Shown piece by piece: positions 37,205 to 46,591 of a DNA stretch of 64,000 bases (positions are counted from its first letter, which is position 1; the number at the start of each line of letters is the position of its first letter). The notes beneath the pieces are model-generated. The model made no database searches and was not told the origin of the DNA. It saw only the letters and a list, made by a program, of their open reading frames with translations. The stretch comes from Lentilactobacillus curieae (lineage in GTDB: Bacteria > Bacillota > Bacilli > Lactobacillales > Lactobacillaceae). The DNA lies in assembly GCF_000785105.2 (NCBI RefSeq), contig NZ_CP018906.1, positions 310,001 to 374,000 on the forward strand. Reading direction: 5' to 3'. Made by a program: the position numbers and the translations under genes.

Positions 37205-39598
37205 TTATTTGCTAAGTTCTGAACCTACATATTGAGTGAACTTACCACCCTTTAGCAGCACCTTATCTTCGTAGTCAGAACCCGCTACACGATAGTCTTC
37301 ACCGCCATCTTGGAAGATGTACTCAGTTGGGTATGGAGCGTAGCTATGAACGATATACTCGTCATCAGCAACTTGTTCCAGACGACCGTTGATCACTTTA
37401 AGGTCATCCCCCGAACCAACCACATATGTCTTCTGACCGAATCCATTAAGGTAGGCTACCATCTCTTCACCCATGTCCCAATCGGCGTAACCAGTGTCGC
37501 CTTCAGGGAAGAGTTTAGCGAAGATCCCCCCATCTTGAGCGAAGGCTGATTGACCAAAACGGTTTCTTGATAGGTCAGGACGGTTAATGTTCGGTCCTGC
37601 AATACTGAATGTCGAGGCAGCTTCCCCCTTCTTTAGTGGGCGATCAGTTGCGGTTGCTTCAGTATCGTATAGGTAAAGCATTGCGACAGTTGAGCGGTAA
37701 GCACCCTTCAGCAGTTCAGCGTCACCCAAGTTATCATAGGCAATCTGTGAGGCTGCAGAAGTGATACCACCCCAAAGTGAGTGCATCATGTATGACAATG
37801 CTTCCCACCATCTATCGGGAGCTTGAGCCCGAAAGTCATTGGAGTAGCCAATGTTGGCTCTTAATAGGCTTGCGTACTTCTTAGCGGCATCCTTGTGGCC
37901 AGACATACTGAGAGCCCCACTAGCTGGGCCGAAGCCAGCGTTGTCATAGAAGTGTTCAGTGATTGCGGCTTGGTAAGTGTCACTGGCTTTGTCAATCTTA
38001 GCAGTAATTTGGTTCCAACGTTCTTTGATGATTTCGTATTTGTCTGTTAGCCCACCCGCTTTAAGGTCGGCTAATAAATCGTTAATATATAGGAAGAAAA
38101 CTCCTAACATTTGTGATTCTTCCTTGGCACGAGGGTCAGTGTGCAGGTCTGGGTTGACCCGAAGATCGAACACATCAGCAGCCCATGAAAGGTACTCTTT
38201 TCCTGAGTTGAGTTTCAAGACACTATCATCGAATTTAGATAATAGGTAGAAGACGTGGCCGATGTACTCGAAGTCCATACAACGGTAGAAGTCGCCGTAG
38301 AGTTTACGAGGGTTAAAGAAATCCCCGTCAATGAACCACTTTGGCCGAACGTAATTAACGACACTCAGCTCAACCTTTTGAACTTGTTCGGAATTCAAGT
38401 GACCCACGTTTAGCAAGTTTTGTTGAAGTACTAAACTGAGTTTTCCAAGCGACTCCCCTTGATTAGAAAGTGGCTTGTAGCTGTATGGTACCTCAGCACC
38501 AGCCCCTTGGTACAGTTCGTTAGAGATGTACTCTACCCGGTCGTTAAGCACGTCAGCAAGTGACTTGGTAACGTTGTAGATCAACATGTCTGAAGTTCCG
38601 TCCGTGAAGACGACTTCCACCTTGTGTTCGCCAGCAACGTGGTTGGTAAAGGCAGCGACACCATTGCTGAATTTGTCAGTAACGTCAGTAGTGATTAGCT
38701 CGCCATCTGTGTTAGTGGTTACGGTCATCTTAGCGACTTCAAGGCCTGCAGGAAGTTGGACGTTGACGTGGATGTCAGTGCCTTCCTGGATCATTGGATC
38801 AGCGGTCACGATTGGGTGGCCTAGCTGATTACCAACTTCATAGAAGTTATCGCGGTCAGTGAAGTCTGCCATGATGAACTCCCAGGTCTTAGTTGAGTTA
38901 GCGGGAACTTCAATTCCAGCTTCACTGTAGATCCAGTCGTTCTTAGGGCCGTTACCTTCTGGGTAGCCACCAGCAAAGACAATCTTGTTGAAAAGCATGC
39001 CGTCTAACGATGGTGACACGTTTTCAAAGAAGAGGTTCGTTTAGTCACAGTATGAACCGATTGAGCGAACTTCACCTTGGGTTTGGTAGAAACCTAGACT
39101 AGTGTTTTCACCATCTCGGCGCATGTTAGCTACCTTCGTGTAGTTGTTTGAGATGCTTGCGAAGAACGCTGAGGAGTTGTGAATATTTTTACGAACGTCC
39201 TTGTCACGGAACATTACATATGAAAATGGAATCCAAACTTCAAAGTCGCTAACATCTAAAGTGGCATCAGTACGGTTGGCGAGTTCGTAGTGAACTTGAA
39301 CGTTGCCGTCAGCGTTTTGGTACATAATTTTAAAGTCAACGTTATCGTTAATTGCGTAGTTAACTGTTGTTGTGTCGGTTGTTTGTTCAACTGCAGGGGT
39401 AATGTCAGTACTGATGATTGACTGGCCGTTGATTACTCCTGAGAATTCTCCGAATAACTTATCGTCATCGTGGTAACCAGCGTCTGCCAAGTAGTCTGGG
39501 TCAATAACCCAGTTCATCTTGTGAGCGTCAGTAGTGTTTACTAATTTAATGAGGTTGCCCCGTTCGTTAAAAGCAAGGTCATAATTTCCAATTCTCAT
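37205..39598 (-). pseudogene. Large glycosidase-like protein, one in-frame TAA
   Basis: A 797-codon frame with TAA at 39041-39043 (GSYCD-stop-TNLFFENVSP). The front (about 185 residues) is a beta-sandwich with acidic strands (FNERGNLIKLVNTTDAHKMNW). The middle and end look like an alpha-helical toroid of the six-hairpin glycosidase sort (WFIDGDFFNPRKLYGDFYRC, RWWEALSYMMHSLWGG). No signal peptide, so intracellular. Its setting, next to an AraC regulator and a GPH symporter and behind a perfect cre site, points to breakdown of an imported oligosaccharide or glycoside. The exact family is not recognised (DUF5695-like is possible). Re-start at ATG 39019 could give only the second part. Confidence 0.75.
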
Positions 39599-39633
39599 AG
39601 CAGTCTCCTTAAGTTTAATTTGTTAATAAGAAT

Positions 39634-39647
39634 TGTAAACGATTTCA
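39634..39647 (-). promoter_or_regulatory. cre site (CcpA operator)
   Basis: TGTAAACGATTTCA matches TGWAANCGNTNWCA at every position and lies 36 bp before the glycosidase-like start codon. Confidence 0.75.
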
Positions 39648-39723
39648 AAAGTTTTCAAATAGAATATAATAGACACAATTTATAAAAAATAACAGTCGCT
39701 ACTTCGACTGTTTAAATTTACTG

Positions 39724-40572
39724 TTACGATATGCGGTTGGTGATTTTTTCTTGTTTCTTAAATACAGTGGAGAAGTAGTAAACATTTTGGAAGCCGACCT
39801 CTTCTGAAATCTCTGAGACTGACTTGTCAGAATTAAGTAGTAGGTTTTTGGCTTCATCGATGCGAACTCGCGTCAGATACTTATTGGGAGTGATGCCATA
39901 GGTGTTCTTAACGCTACGGATAATGTACGACTCGTGAGTATGGAACTGTTTAGATAGTAGTTCGTTGTTGATTTCATCAGCGTAATTATTCTTGAGGTAC
40001 TTGATGACCTGACTGGCAAGACGTTGTGAACTGGTAGCCACTTCGACATTTGACTGCAGGTATTGAAGAACGTTGATGAACTGCTGTTGGCTTCGCCAGA
40101 ACCCAAGCTCGGCGTTTTCAAAGCTAGATTCGAAGATAACGTCGATTTTGTCAGTTAGCCCAGACAACTCGCTTAGATCCTGCTGTTTGTTGAGATATAA
40201 TGTTAAGTCAGGAGGTGAGTAGTGAAGGTTGGGTACTTCGATCTTGCTTGGTTGCCGAACTGGATGATCAGATTGCTTCCAATTACCAGATACATAGAAG
40301 TGTAGCCAGTAGTAATCGGTCTCCTCCTCCACGGGTTTCCAGGAATAATGATGGTGCATGGGTTGGAGGATAAACATTTGGCCTGGTTCAATAATGTAGT
40401 CATTGTCATCTTCACTTAAATAGAGGTGACCCTTTTCCAAAAGAATCATCACAAAGTATGGTAGGTCGTCACCATCAGGGTGGTTATCCCCCTTAATAAA
40501 GTGGGCAATTCCTCCCTCAATGAAGACCGGCATTGGAACGCATGAGATTGATAACACTTGATTGGATTCCAT
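39724..40572 (-). CDS. AraC family regulator with a frameshifted C-terminal end
   Basis: 282 residues as read. N-terminal cupin sensor (PGQMFILQPMHHHYSW at about 67-82), C-terminal double helix-turn-helix (LLSKQFHTHESYIIRSVKNTYG, then SVSEISEEVGFQNVYYFSTVFKK). Family members end with a SP-x-x-Y/F-R motif. Here the frame runs to TNRIS, whereas the next frame reads SPTAYRNSKFKQ to a stop at about 39699. Removing one A from the A6 run (T6 at 39744-39749) restores it. So the last 15 or so residues are probably altered by a one-base slip. It likely activates the adjacent glycosidase and symporter in response to the imported sugar. Confidence 0.8.
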   Translation of the reverse strand: MESNQVLSISCVPMPVFIEGGIAHFIKGDNHPDGDDLPYFVMILLEKGHLYLSEDDNDYIIEPGQMFILQPMHHHYSWKPVEEETDYYWLHFYVSGNWKQSDHPVRQPSKIEVPNLHYSPPDLTLYLNKQQDLSELSGLTDKIDVIFESSFENAELGFWRSQQQFINVLQYLQSNVEVATSSQRLASQVIKYLKNNYADEINNELLSKQFHTHESYIIRSVKNTYGITPNKYLTRVRIDEAKNLLLNSDKSVSEISEEVGFQNVYYFSTVFKKQEKITNRIS

Positions 40573-40663
40573 TAACTTACTCCTTCGTGTGTTATTTTTT
40601 ATAAATTATAAATTGAATATTGCATTTTATATTATACGCTTTCAGTTTATATTTTTAATCAAA

Positions 40664-40699
40664 AGAAAACGCTATCACATAAAAATGTAAGCGTTTATA
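40664..40699 (+). promoter_or_regulatory. Two cre-like sites upstream of the symporter
   Basis: AGAAAACGCTATCA (40664-40677) and TGTAAGCGTTTATA (40686-40699) each differ from the CcpA consensus at one position. They lie 22-57 bp before the symporter start. Confidence 0.6.
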
Positions 40700-40720
40700 T
40701 TATTTTTGGGAGGAAACATT

Positions 40721-42103
40721 ATGGAAACTTCACACAAAGTTGCTGCAAAGACAGATACTACTAAATCAAGTCGTCTGCCCCTACACAGGGTACTAGCCTT
40801 TGCAAGTACCGATACCGCTGGTAATTTACTCTACACCACAGTTACTACATTTATTCTTTACTACTACACTGATGTATTTGGGATTTCTGTTGGGGCCGCC
40901 GGAATTATTCTGTTAGTTGCCCGAATCCTAGACGCATTCGATGCTCCAATCTGGGGGTTCATTATCGATCACACTCACAGTAAATTCGGTCAATCTCGTC
41001 CATGGTTCTTATGGATGGCGGCACCATTTGCAATCTTCTTTGTAATGACATTCTGGAGCCCAGACATTTCTCAGGGCGTTAAGTTCATTTACGCACTAGC
41101 AACTTACATCCTATTTGGAATTTGTTACACCGGAGTAAGTACTCCAATCAGTGCTATCTTGCCTAACTTATCCAATGATTCTGACGAACGAATCAAGTTA
41201 AACTCATTTAGAATGATTGGTGGTAACATTGGTTTCTTCATCACTGCTTCATTCACACTTACCTTCGTTAAAGTTCTTGGCGGTACTAACGCCGTTGCTG
41301 GTTGGCGCTACAATGCAATTATCTTTGGTTTGATTGGATTTTCCCTTCTGTTATTCGCCTTCTCAGGAACTAAAGAAATCAACACCGAAAAAGTTAAACC
41401 ATTACCTATTCTTCAAAGTATCAAGTCAGCTAAGAGTAACTGGCCATGGTTCATCTTAGTCATTGCCTTCGTGTTCTACTGGTTAGGTAATGCCTCACGT
41501 TCAGCCGTATTGATCTACTACAATCAATACAACTTAGGCCACAAGGAATTCGCTTCAGTATTGAACGCTTTGATTATGTTCCAAATTCTGGGAATGGTAT
41601 TGATTCCATTCTTGGTTAAGAAGTTTAGTAAGACACACGTATTAATGTTTGGTTTAGCACTTGCCGCTGCCGGATCAGTTGCAACTAGCTTGGCAGGTAA
41701 TAGCTTCATCTTGCTCGCCATTGCTTGGTCAGTTGCCTCAGTTGGTACTGGTATCTCTGTCTCAATGCCATTCGCAATGTTAGCCGACGGTGTTGACTAC
41801 GGTAAATGGAAGAACGGTATCCGTGCTTCTGGTTTCTTAACTGCCATTAGTAGTTCATTCGCCATCAAGATGGGTTCTGGACTTGGTGGATTCATTCCGT
41901 CAATCATCTTGGAAAATGCTGGTTACAAGGCAGGTGCTACGCAAACTGCCTCAGCACTTTCAGCAATCAAATTCTCATTTGGTTACTTACCAGCAATCTT
42001 CTTCATCATTGGTGCAATCGTAATGGTTATGTACAGCAAGTACGAAAAGATGCAACCACAAATTAAGGCTGATCTTGATGTCCGCCACGCTGAAGATAAA
42101 TAA
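40721..42103 (+). CDS. GPH family sugar:cation symporter
   Basis: 460 residues from ATG at 40721 (GGGAGG site). Twelve membrane segments in the MelB/XylP/UidB style: FASTDTAGNLLYTTVTTFILYYYTDVFG in the first helix (shortened motif FASTDTAGN), then DAPIWGFIIDHTHSKFGQSRPW, the family's conserved D-P-x-x-G-x-x-x-D...GRxRPW loop with Asp retained. Such carriers import glycosides, pentosides or hexuronides with Na+ or H+. The neighbouring glycosidase-like frame and AraC regulator make a single uptake-and-cleavage locus. It is intact although the enzyme is interrupted. Confidence 0.86.
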   Translation: METSHKVAAKTDTTKSSRLPLHRVLAFASTDTAGNLLYTTVTTFILYYYTDVFGISVGAAGIILLVARILDAFDAPIWGFIIDHTHSKFGQSRPWFLWMAAPFAIFFVMTFWSPDISQGVKFIYALATYILFGICYTGVSTPISAILPNLSNDSDERIKLNSFRMIGGNIGFFITASFTLTFVKVLGGTNAVAGWRYNAIIFGLIGFSLLLFAFSGTKEINTEKVKPLPILQSIKSAKSNWPWFILVIAFVFYWLGNASRSAVLIYYNQYNLGHKEFASVLNALIMFQILGMVLIPFLVKKFSKTHVLMFGLALAAAGSVATSLAGNSFILLAIAWSVASVGTGISVSMPFAMLADGVDYGKWKNGIRASGFLTAISSSFAIKMGSGLGGFIPSIILENAGYKAGATQTASALSAIKFSFGYLPAIFFIIGAIVMVMYSKYEKMQPQIKADLDVRHAEDK

Positions 42104-42145
42104 TTTGATTAACCTAAGCAGGTGTTAAAACTCTCCTAAACCTGC

Positions 42146-42187
42146 AAAAAATGCCCACTGAGACCAATTTCTCAGTGGGCATTTTTT
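42146..42187 (+). terminator. Terminator of the GPH symporter
   Basis: AAAAAATGCCCACTGAGA / TCTCAGTGGGCATTTTTT, perfect stem; works on both strands. Confidence 0.9.
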
Positions 42188-42239
42188 AGTTTCGAGAGGT
42201 GTTTTTTAGTGTTTGATATTAAGTTTCTTTAGCCAGTGA

Positions 42240-42464
42240 TTACTTACGATTGTCGAAAATTGAAGCGTGAGTAGTTTCTGTGTAACGTGCAGCCAATGGT
42301 TTAGCGTACGGATTAATGCCGTCATTGTCGAACATTTTCAAAGCAGCAATCTTATCCATTTGGGCGCGAGCAACTTGCTCAGACACGTCAGTACGTGCGT
42401 ATGCTAGTTGCAAAGTCTTAACTTTTTTGTCGCTTGATTCAAAGATTAATTCTAATTTACTCAT
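42240..42464 (-). CDS. DUF2922-like small protein
   Basis: 74 residues, start behind GGGGG. Two beta strands at the front (LELIFESSDKKVKTLQLAY), a helix with VARAQMDKIAALKMF, and a short tail. Fits DUF2922, small proteins usually found with a DUF1659 partner in lactobacilli. Last of three minus-strand genes: sigma factor, DUF1659, DUF2922. Role unknown. Confidence 0.65.
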   Translation of the reverse strand: MSKLELIFESSDKKVKTLQLAYARTDVSEQVARAQMDKIAALKMFDNDGINPYAKPLAARYTETTHASIFDNRK

Positions 42465-42484
42465 TTATAGTTCCCCCAGTATTC

Positions 42485-42694
42485 TTATTCCACACCAACG
42501 TGATCAGTAGTTGCAATAGTTGCGTCAATAACGCGGTCGCCAGTAAGTTCTTTAAGGACTCCGGCGAAGTCGACGATTTGGTCAGCAGATACGTTTTGAG
42601 CGATGTGTGCGAATGAGTGCTTAACACCCTTTTCGTGACCTTCCCCAACAAATGTATAAGTGACGTTTGACTTCATCCAAGCTCTATTTGACAT
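42485..42694 (-). CDS. DUF1659-like small protein
   Basis: 69 residues from ATG at 42694 behind GGAGAG; the longer frame has no site. NRAWMKSNVTYTFVGEG, then SADQIVDFAGVLKELTG, the strand-strand-helix pattern of DUF1659. It is followed after 20 bp by the DUF2922 gene. The two sit right behind the sigma-factor gene, as in many lactobacilli. Confidence 0.65.
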   Translation of the reverse strand: MSNRAWMKSNVTYTFVGEGHEKGVKHSFAHIAQNVSADQIVDFAGVLKELTGDRVIDATIATTDHVGVE

Positions 42695-42781
42695 AATTGA
42701 CTCTCCTTTATTAGTTAATGTAAGTGATTGGCCAACCCTTACATCTATTAGTAACAAAATAAGGTGCCAAAAGTGTTGCCC

Positions 42782-43327
42782 CTAAATTTTAATTTGTTTA
42801 GCTTTTCGGATAACCCCTTCTTTCCATTTGTACACAGTCGAGCGATTGACCGTGTATTCACGGGCAATTTCCGTGTTATTCATTCCATACTTATAAGCAG
42901 CTAATAGGTACCGTTTCTCGCACTCGGTGCATTTATCCATCAACTGGGCAAATACTGCGTGGGTGTCATACTCAGTTTCAAAACGGTGTTCTGCTGGAAT
43001 ATCGAACAGTTCATCTTGTTCAGATGTGGTCTCGTCAGGTACGTACTTATGGCTGTTTAATGTACTTTGTTTCTTTAGATAGTTAAGCATTGTCCAGTAC
43101 ACCTTTTGGTAGATGTAAACTAGGCGTTTCTTCTCGCTGTCAGTCGGTGCCTGTGGGTATGCGTTGACGAATGCCAGTCGCCCCTCCTGAACCATATCAT
43201 CGTAATACTCGTGGTTTGGTCCGATATGTAGGCGGCGCAGGACGCCGAAGATGATAACTTCATGGTCTCCGGCAACTAGAAATTGGAATGCTTCATTATA
43301 TTGTTCTCTGACGTTCTCGTGAATCAT
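42782..43327 (-). CDS. SigH/ComX-like RNA polymerase sigma factor
   Basis: 181 residues from ATG at 43327 behind GAGGAG. Region 2: YYDDMVQEGRLAFVNAYPQ (-10 binding) and YQKVYWTMLNYLKKQ (about 60-100). Region 4 helix-turn-helix at the end: TECEKRYLLAAYKYGMNNTEIAREYTVNRSTVYKWKEG. Length and divergence fit the alternative sigma factors of lactobacilli related to SigH/ComX that drive late competence genes. With the ComK-like gene at 23.4 kb the window may hold two competence-type regulators, but no uptake genes. Probably in one transcript with the two DUF genes. Confidence 0.78.
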   Translation of the reverse strand: MIHENVREQYNEAFQFLVAGDHEVIIFGVLRRLHIGPNHEYYDDMVQEGRLAFVNAYPQAPTDSEKKRLVYIYQKVYWTMLNYLKKQSTLNSHKYVPDETTSEQDELFDIPAEHRFETEYDTHAVFAQLMDKCTECEKRYLLAAYKYGMNNTEIAREYTVNRSTVYKWKEGVIRKAKQIKI

Positions 43328-43533
43328 CTTGAATCTCCTCATAAGTTTGAATTGATCCAAGGGCCCTTGTCACGAGATATTAGTATGGAGGAGATGGAGT
43401 GGGAGAACTATGGGGGAGATTTTAGACGTGTGAACGTGGTGCTAATGGGTTTTGAAGGTTGGACTGGTGAAAAGCGTTGGGAGTTTTTGAGGATAATTGA
43501 GTGATGGTTGTTCTCATTGCCACATAATCCGCT

Positions 43534-43673
43534 GATTATTCAAAAAGGCGTATCAACCAGCAGTGAAATTGTTGTTAGACATTTATGTCTTACAACAAGG
43601 TCAGACTATGAGACTTTTTAAAGGCTCATAGCTGTGCCCACTGCATTCCGTTGATACGCCAAAAAGAATAATC
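43534..43673. repeat. Palindromic structured element 1 (140 bp)
   Basis: Ends GATTATTC-AAAAA-GGCGTATCAAC (43534-43557) and GTTGATACGCC-AAAAA-GAATAATC (43650-43673): two inverted blocks separated by A5 on both sides. Inside: GCAGTG / CACTGC (43560, 43639), then two hairpins, GTTGTTAGACAT / ATGTCTTACAAC (43571-43596) and CTATGAG / CTCATAG (43606-43631). After the right end, GAATAATCAAA is repeated once. No ORF. Same architecture as 46436-46591. The rest of the 43328-43786 gap shows nothing further. Confidence 0.7.
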
Positions 43674-43786
43674 AAAGCCACCCATAGAATAATCAAATAG
43701 CGAAAAACGTCCTAGGCTATCTAGTTCACTTTCCCTCCCAATTGCGTTAATCTGTTTGCATTAAATGGAGTTTCAAGGGGGAAAAC

Positions 43787-45205
43787 ATGAATAACATTAG
43801 GAAGAATCCATGGCTTGGTTTAGCCGCCATTGGGCTATTGACCGTCATGGAAAACATTGATGCGTCGATTGTTAACATCGCAATGCCCATCATTTCTAAG
43901 TCGCTTCACGTACCGTTGAGCCATACCGCATACATTTCAATTATTTATATGGTTGTTTTATCCGGGTTACTAATTTCCTTTGGTCGTCTTGGTGATATTG
44001 TCGGTAAGACCAAGGTTTTTAAATCTGGCACGTATGTATTCATCCTGGGTTCCTTAATGGCCAGCTTCAATCTCGGGTTTGAATTTCTACTTCTTGCCCG
44101 AGTCGTTCAGTCAATTGGCGCTGCCGCCACCCTTTCCAATAGTTACGGCATCATCTCACAAATCTTCAGTCCTGACCAACGTGGGCGGGCAATGGGAATC
44201 AACACGATTTTTATCTCGGCTGGCTATGTCGCGGGACCTGCGCTTGGTGGAATTCTCCTGCAGGTGTTCCCATGGAATTCAATTTTCATGATCAACATCC
44301 CCATCGGAATTATCGCCATCATCATGAGTTGGCTCTTCTTGAATTTAGATGATGAAGCCACCAAATCCGGTAAATTCAAGTATGACTACGCTGGCTCGGC
44401 ACTGCTCTTCATCAGTATTTCACTATTCTTTACAGCACTAGAGCTTGCCCAAAGTCTTGGGTTTGAAAATTTGATGGTAATTGGCCTATTTGTTGGATTT
44501 GCCATCGTCGCCATCGCCTTTTGGATTGTCGAGCAGGATGTGGATGCACCCACCCTGGATTTCTCACTATTTAAAAATCCAATTTATAGTACCGCCCTAT
44601 TTGTCGGTGCTCTGTCACCAATCGTGAACTCATTATTTAGTTTTATATTTCCAATCTACCTTCAAAGTTTTAGAGGAATCAGCGTTGGCATCACCGGTGC
44701 ATTGGTATTGATTTCGCCAATCACCACGGCGATTGCTGCACCAATTGGCGGCTGGATTGGTGATAAAACATCAAAGGAAATCATGATCATGTCTGGATTA
44801 GCATTCATGTTTCTTGCCCAGGTCGGTTATTACTTCTTTGACCAGAACACAGCAATTTCCTACATTATTGTGATGATTATATTAAACGGAATCGGAACGG
44901 GAATCTTCATTGCCCCAAACACAGCGACGATCATGTCACCAATTGCGAAGGATAAGCTGGGAGTTGCTGGGGCATCTCAAACTTTGGCGGTAAATCTGGG
45001 TAACATCATCGGAATTTCGCTAGCCTCCCTCGTTATTTTCACAACTATGAGCCACTTAGCTGGTTATAAGGTAAGCAGTTATTTGCCAAGCCACCCAGAA
45101 TGGTTCATTTACGGAACTCGACTGACATTTATTGTGGCAGCTGGGCTGATGTTGTTGGGGGATCGTGATAACGGCGTGGAGAGTGTTGAGGAAGATGGAA
45201 GTTAA
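43787..45205 (+). CDS. DHA2-type (14-helix) MFS drug transporter
   Basis: 472 residues with fourteen hydrophobic segments, the EmrB/QacA layout. Motifs: MENIDASIVNIAMPIISKSL in helix 1 (motif D1, DxTxVNVALP form), GRLGDIVGKTKVF in the first loop (motif A), and FISAGYVAGPALGGIL in helix 5 (motif C, antiporter signature GPxxGG). It would expel lipophilic compounds against protons. ATG behind AAGGGGG. Single gene with a terminator. Confidence 0.87.
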   Translation: MNNIRKNPWLGLAAIGLLTVMENIDASIVNIAMPIISKSLHVPLSHTAYISIIYMVVLSGLLISFGRLGDIVGKTKVFKSGTYVFILGSLMASFNLGFEFLLLARVVQSIGAAATLSNSYGIISQIFSPDQRGRAMGINTIFISAGYVAGPALGGILLQVFPWNSIFMINIPIGIIAIIMSWLFLNLDDEATKSGKFKYDYAGSALLFISISLFFTALELAQSLGFENLMVIGLFVGFAIVAIAFWIVEQDVDAPTLDFSLFKNPIYSTALFVGALSPIVNSLFSFIFPIYLQSFRGISVGITGALVLISPITTAIAAPIGGWIGDKTSKEIMIMSGLAFMFLAQVGYYFFDQNTAISYIIVMIILNGIGTGIFIAPNTATIMSPIAKDKLGVAGASQTLAVNLGNIIGISLASLVIFTTMSHLAGYKVSSYLPSHPEWFIYGTRLTFIVAAGLMLLGDRDNGVESVEEDGS

Positions 45206-45230
45206 GTAGAAGAGTTAGTTGGAGAAAAGG

Positions 45231-45260
45231 AAAAGCACTTCCGGTGAGGGAAGTGCTTTA
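45231..45260. terminator. Terminator between convergent genes
   Basis: AAAGCACTTCC / GGAAGTGCTTT around GGTGAG. Confidence 0.8.
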
Positions 45261-45263
45261 TGT

Positions 45264-45692
45264 TTATCGATGATAATAATAACTAATTGAGTTGCCGTAA
45301 GGGCTCCAAGATCTCAATGCCACGCGGCCGTTGTGATGAACACGTTTTAAGTACCAGACGCCATCGGAGTGAGCTGCCCCAATTTTCCAATACCCTTTTG
45401 GAGTTTTATGACTGCTACGATACAAAGTTGGTATTTTAGTTCCAGAAATGTATCGTCTTCCCGACACTCCCCATGATCCTGATTGCTTGCGGCCATTCAC
45501 ATAATCCGCAACGTAAAATGTATACTTGGTCATTTTGATAAATTGGGTGCCATAACTTCCCTTTGAAAACCAGCGACCTCTCAACGATGTTGGAACTGTT
45601 ACAACTTTAGCCTGAGCATCAATCTGACCAGCAACTGTAGTTAAGCTTAATACGACAGCAAAAGTTAACACTAAAAGTTTTAGTTTCTTCAT
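45264..45692 (-). CDS. Small secreted protein, LRGRW family
   Basis: 142 residues. Signal peptide about 1-28 (KKLKLLVLTFAVVLSLTTVAG...AQA). Mature start KVVTVPTSLRGRWFSKG, like the 28363 and 32691 genes; then Tyr/Arg/Gly-rich beta strands and a SYYYHR end. A paralogue of the WHKG type lies directly upstream, 20 bp away, perhaps in the same transcript. Confidence 0.67.
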   Translation of the reverse strand: MKKLKLLVLTFAVVLSLTTVAGQIDAQAKVVTVPTSLRGRWFSKGSYGTQFIKMTKYTFYVADYVNGRKQSGSWGVSGRRYISGTKIPTLYRSSHKTPKGYWKIGAAHSDGVWYLKRVHHNGRVALRSWSPYGNSISYYYHR

Positions 45693-45711
45693 AAATATCT
45701 TCCCCCACTAA

Positions 45712-46191
45712 TTATTTAAATAACGGATACAATTCCTTCTTATAGGTTGCATGCGAAATCTTAGTTAACAAAGTCTTTTGATGATTATCATTCATTAACA
45801 ACTTGTGCTTAGATACTTTTACGGTCATGGTTCCCGTTCCACCACCAAGTGCGTATGTTCCCTTAAACTTATAAACATGGTTCCCTAAATAATGGTACTT
45901 AACATGGTAAAAGAATGGTGAGCCACTATCGAACTGAGGAAAATTCTTACCATTTTGATGTGTGACTGCCTTTAACATGGTAGAAATGGTTGTTCCAGAA
46001 AATGATGTATAGACATAGTTATTGTAGTAATAACCAGATTTGATTTTTTTGCCACCTGTGTGAGCTTTCCAATAGCCCTTAACAGACTTAGGAATTCCTT
46101 TATGCCATGTAGCGGCATCAGCTACTTGAGTACCAGCAAATGACACAACGTCCACAGCAGCAAGTGCTATTAATCCTGTATTTAACTTCAT
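45712..46191 (-). CDS. Small secreted protein, WHKG family
   Basis: 159 residues from ATG at 46191 behind GGGAGAG. Signal peptide about 1-27 (KLNTGLIALAAVDVVSFAG...ADA). Mature start ATWHKGIPKSVKGYWKAH, close to the 54276 and 27902 proteins; the middle has KYHYLGNHVYKFKGTYALGG, also seen in the 33216 gene as KYQYLGHHYYKIRG. No known domain. First gene of a probable pair with the 45264 gene. Confidence 0.68.
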   Translation of the reverse strand: MKLNTGLIALAAVDVVSFAGTQVADAATWHKGIPKSVKGYWKAHTGGKKIKSGYYYNNYVYTSFSGTTISTMLKAVTHQNGKNFPQFDSGSPFFYHVKYHYLGNHVYKFKGTYALGGGTGTMTVKVSKHKLLMNDNHQKTLLTKISHATYKKELYPLFK

Positions 46192-46375
46192 AATTTTCTC
46201 TCCCAATCTTATTATGTATTACTCATTTGTATTTTACCCCTGTTTTAGGAAGATACCTACACCAATTTTCTTGTCCACCTCGGCCTTTCATGCCATACTA
46301 AAACTACAATTTCTCGAAAGATGGTGATTCCTTTGGCAACAATCAAAAGCATTCGCTTGGGAAACTTCATCTAAA

Positions 46376-46421
46376 AATAAAACTCCTCAGTAACGTCTAA
46401 ATACGTTACTGAGGAGTTTTT
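46376..46421. terminator. Orphan strong hairpin terminator
   Basis: AAAACTCCTCAGTAACG / CGTTACTGAGGAGTTTT, with no recognised gene in front of it on either strand; a 17-codon ORF at 46321 is the only one nearby. May mark the end of a lost gene or a short RNA. Confidence 0.65.
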
Positions 46422-46435
46422 ATCTTTGTTGCCGT

Positions 46436-46591
46436 AATCATTCAAAAAAGCCATATCCACTGCGTTCACACAGTAAACGTCAGGACTGAGCCTGGCTTCA
46501 CCAAGCCTCAGTTACTGTCGTTTTTGTGGGGGCTCACGAACGAAATCAAGATTTCTAGTTCACTCCCATTGATATAGCTAAAAGAATGATT
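46436..46591. repeat. Palindromic structured element 2 (156 bp)
   Basis: Ends AATCATTC-AAAAAA-GC-ATATC and GATAT-A-GC-TAAAA-GAATGATT, the same design as element 1. Inside: ACAGTAA...ACTGAG with CTCAGTTACTGT (an 8-nt bulge), and GAAC-GAAATC / GATTTC-GTTC. The interior sequence is unrelated to that of element 1, but the two-hairpin order is kept. Confidence 0.6.

Noticed and set aside
43534..43673. Integron attC site
   Set aside because: It lacks the conserved GTTRRRY / RYYYAAC boxes, and no integrase or cassette genes are present.
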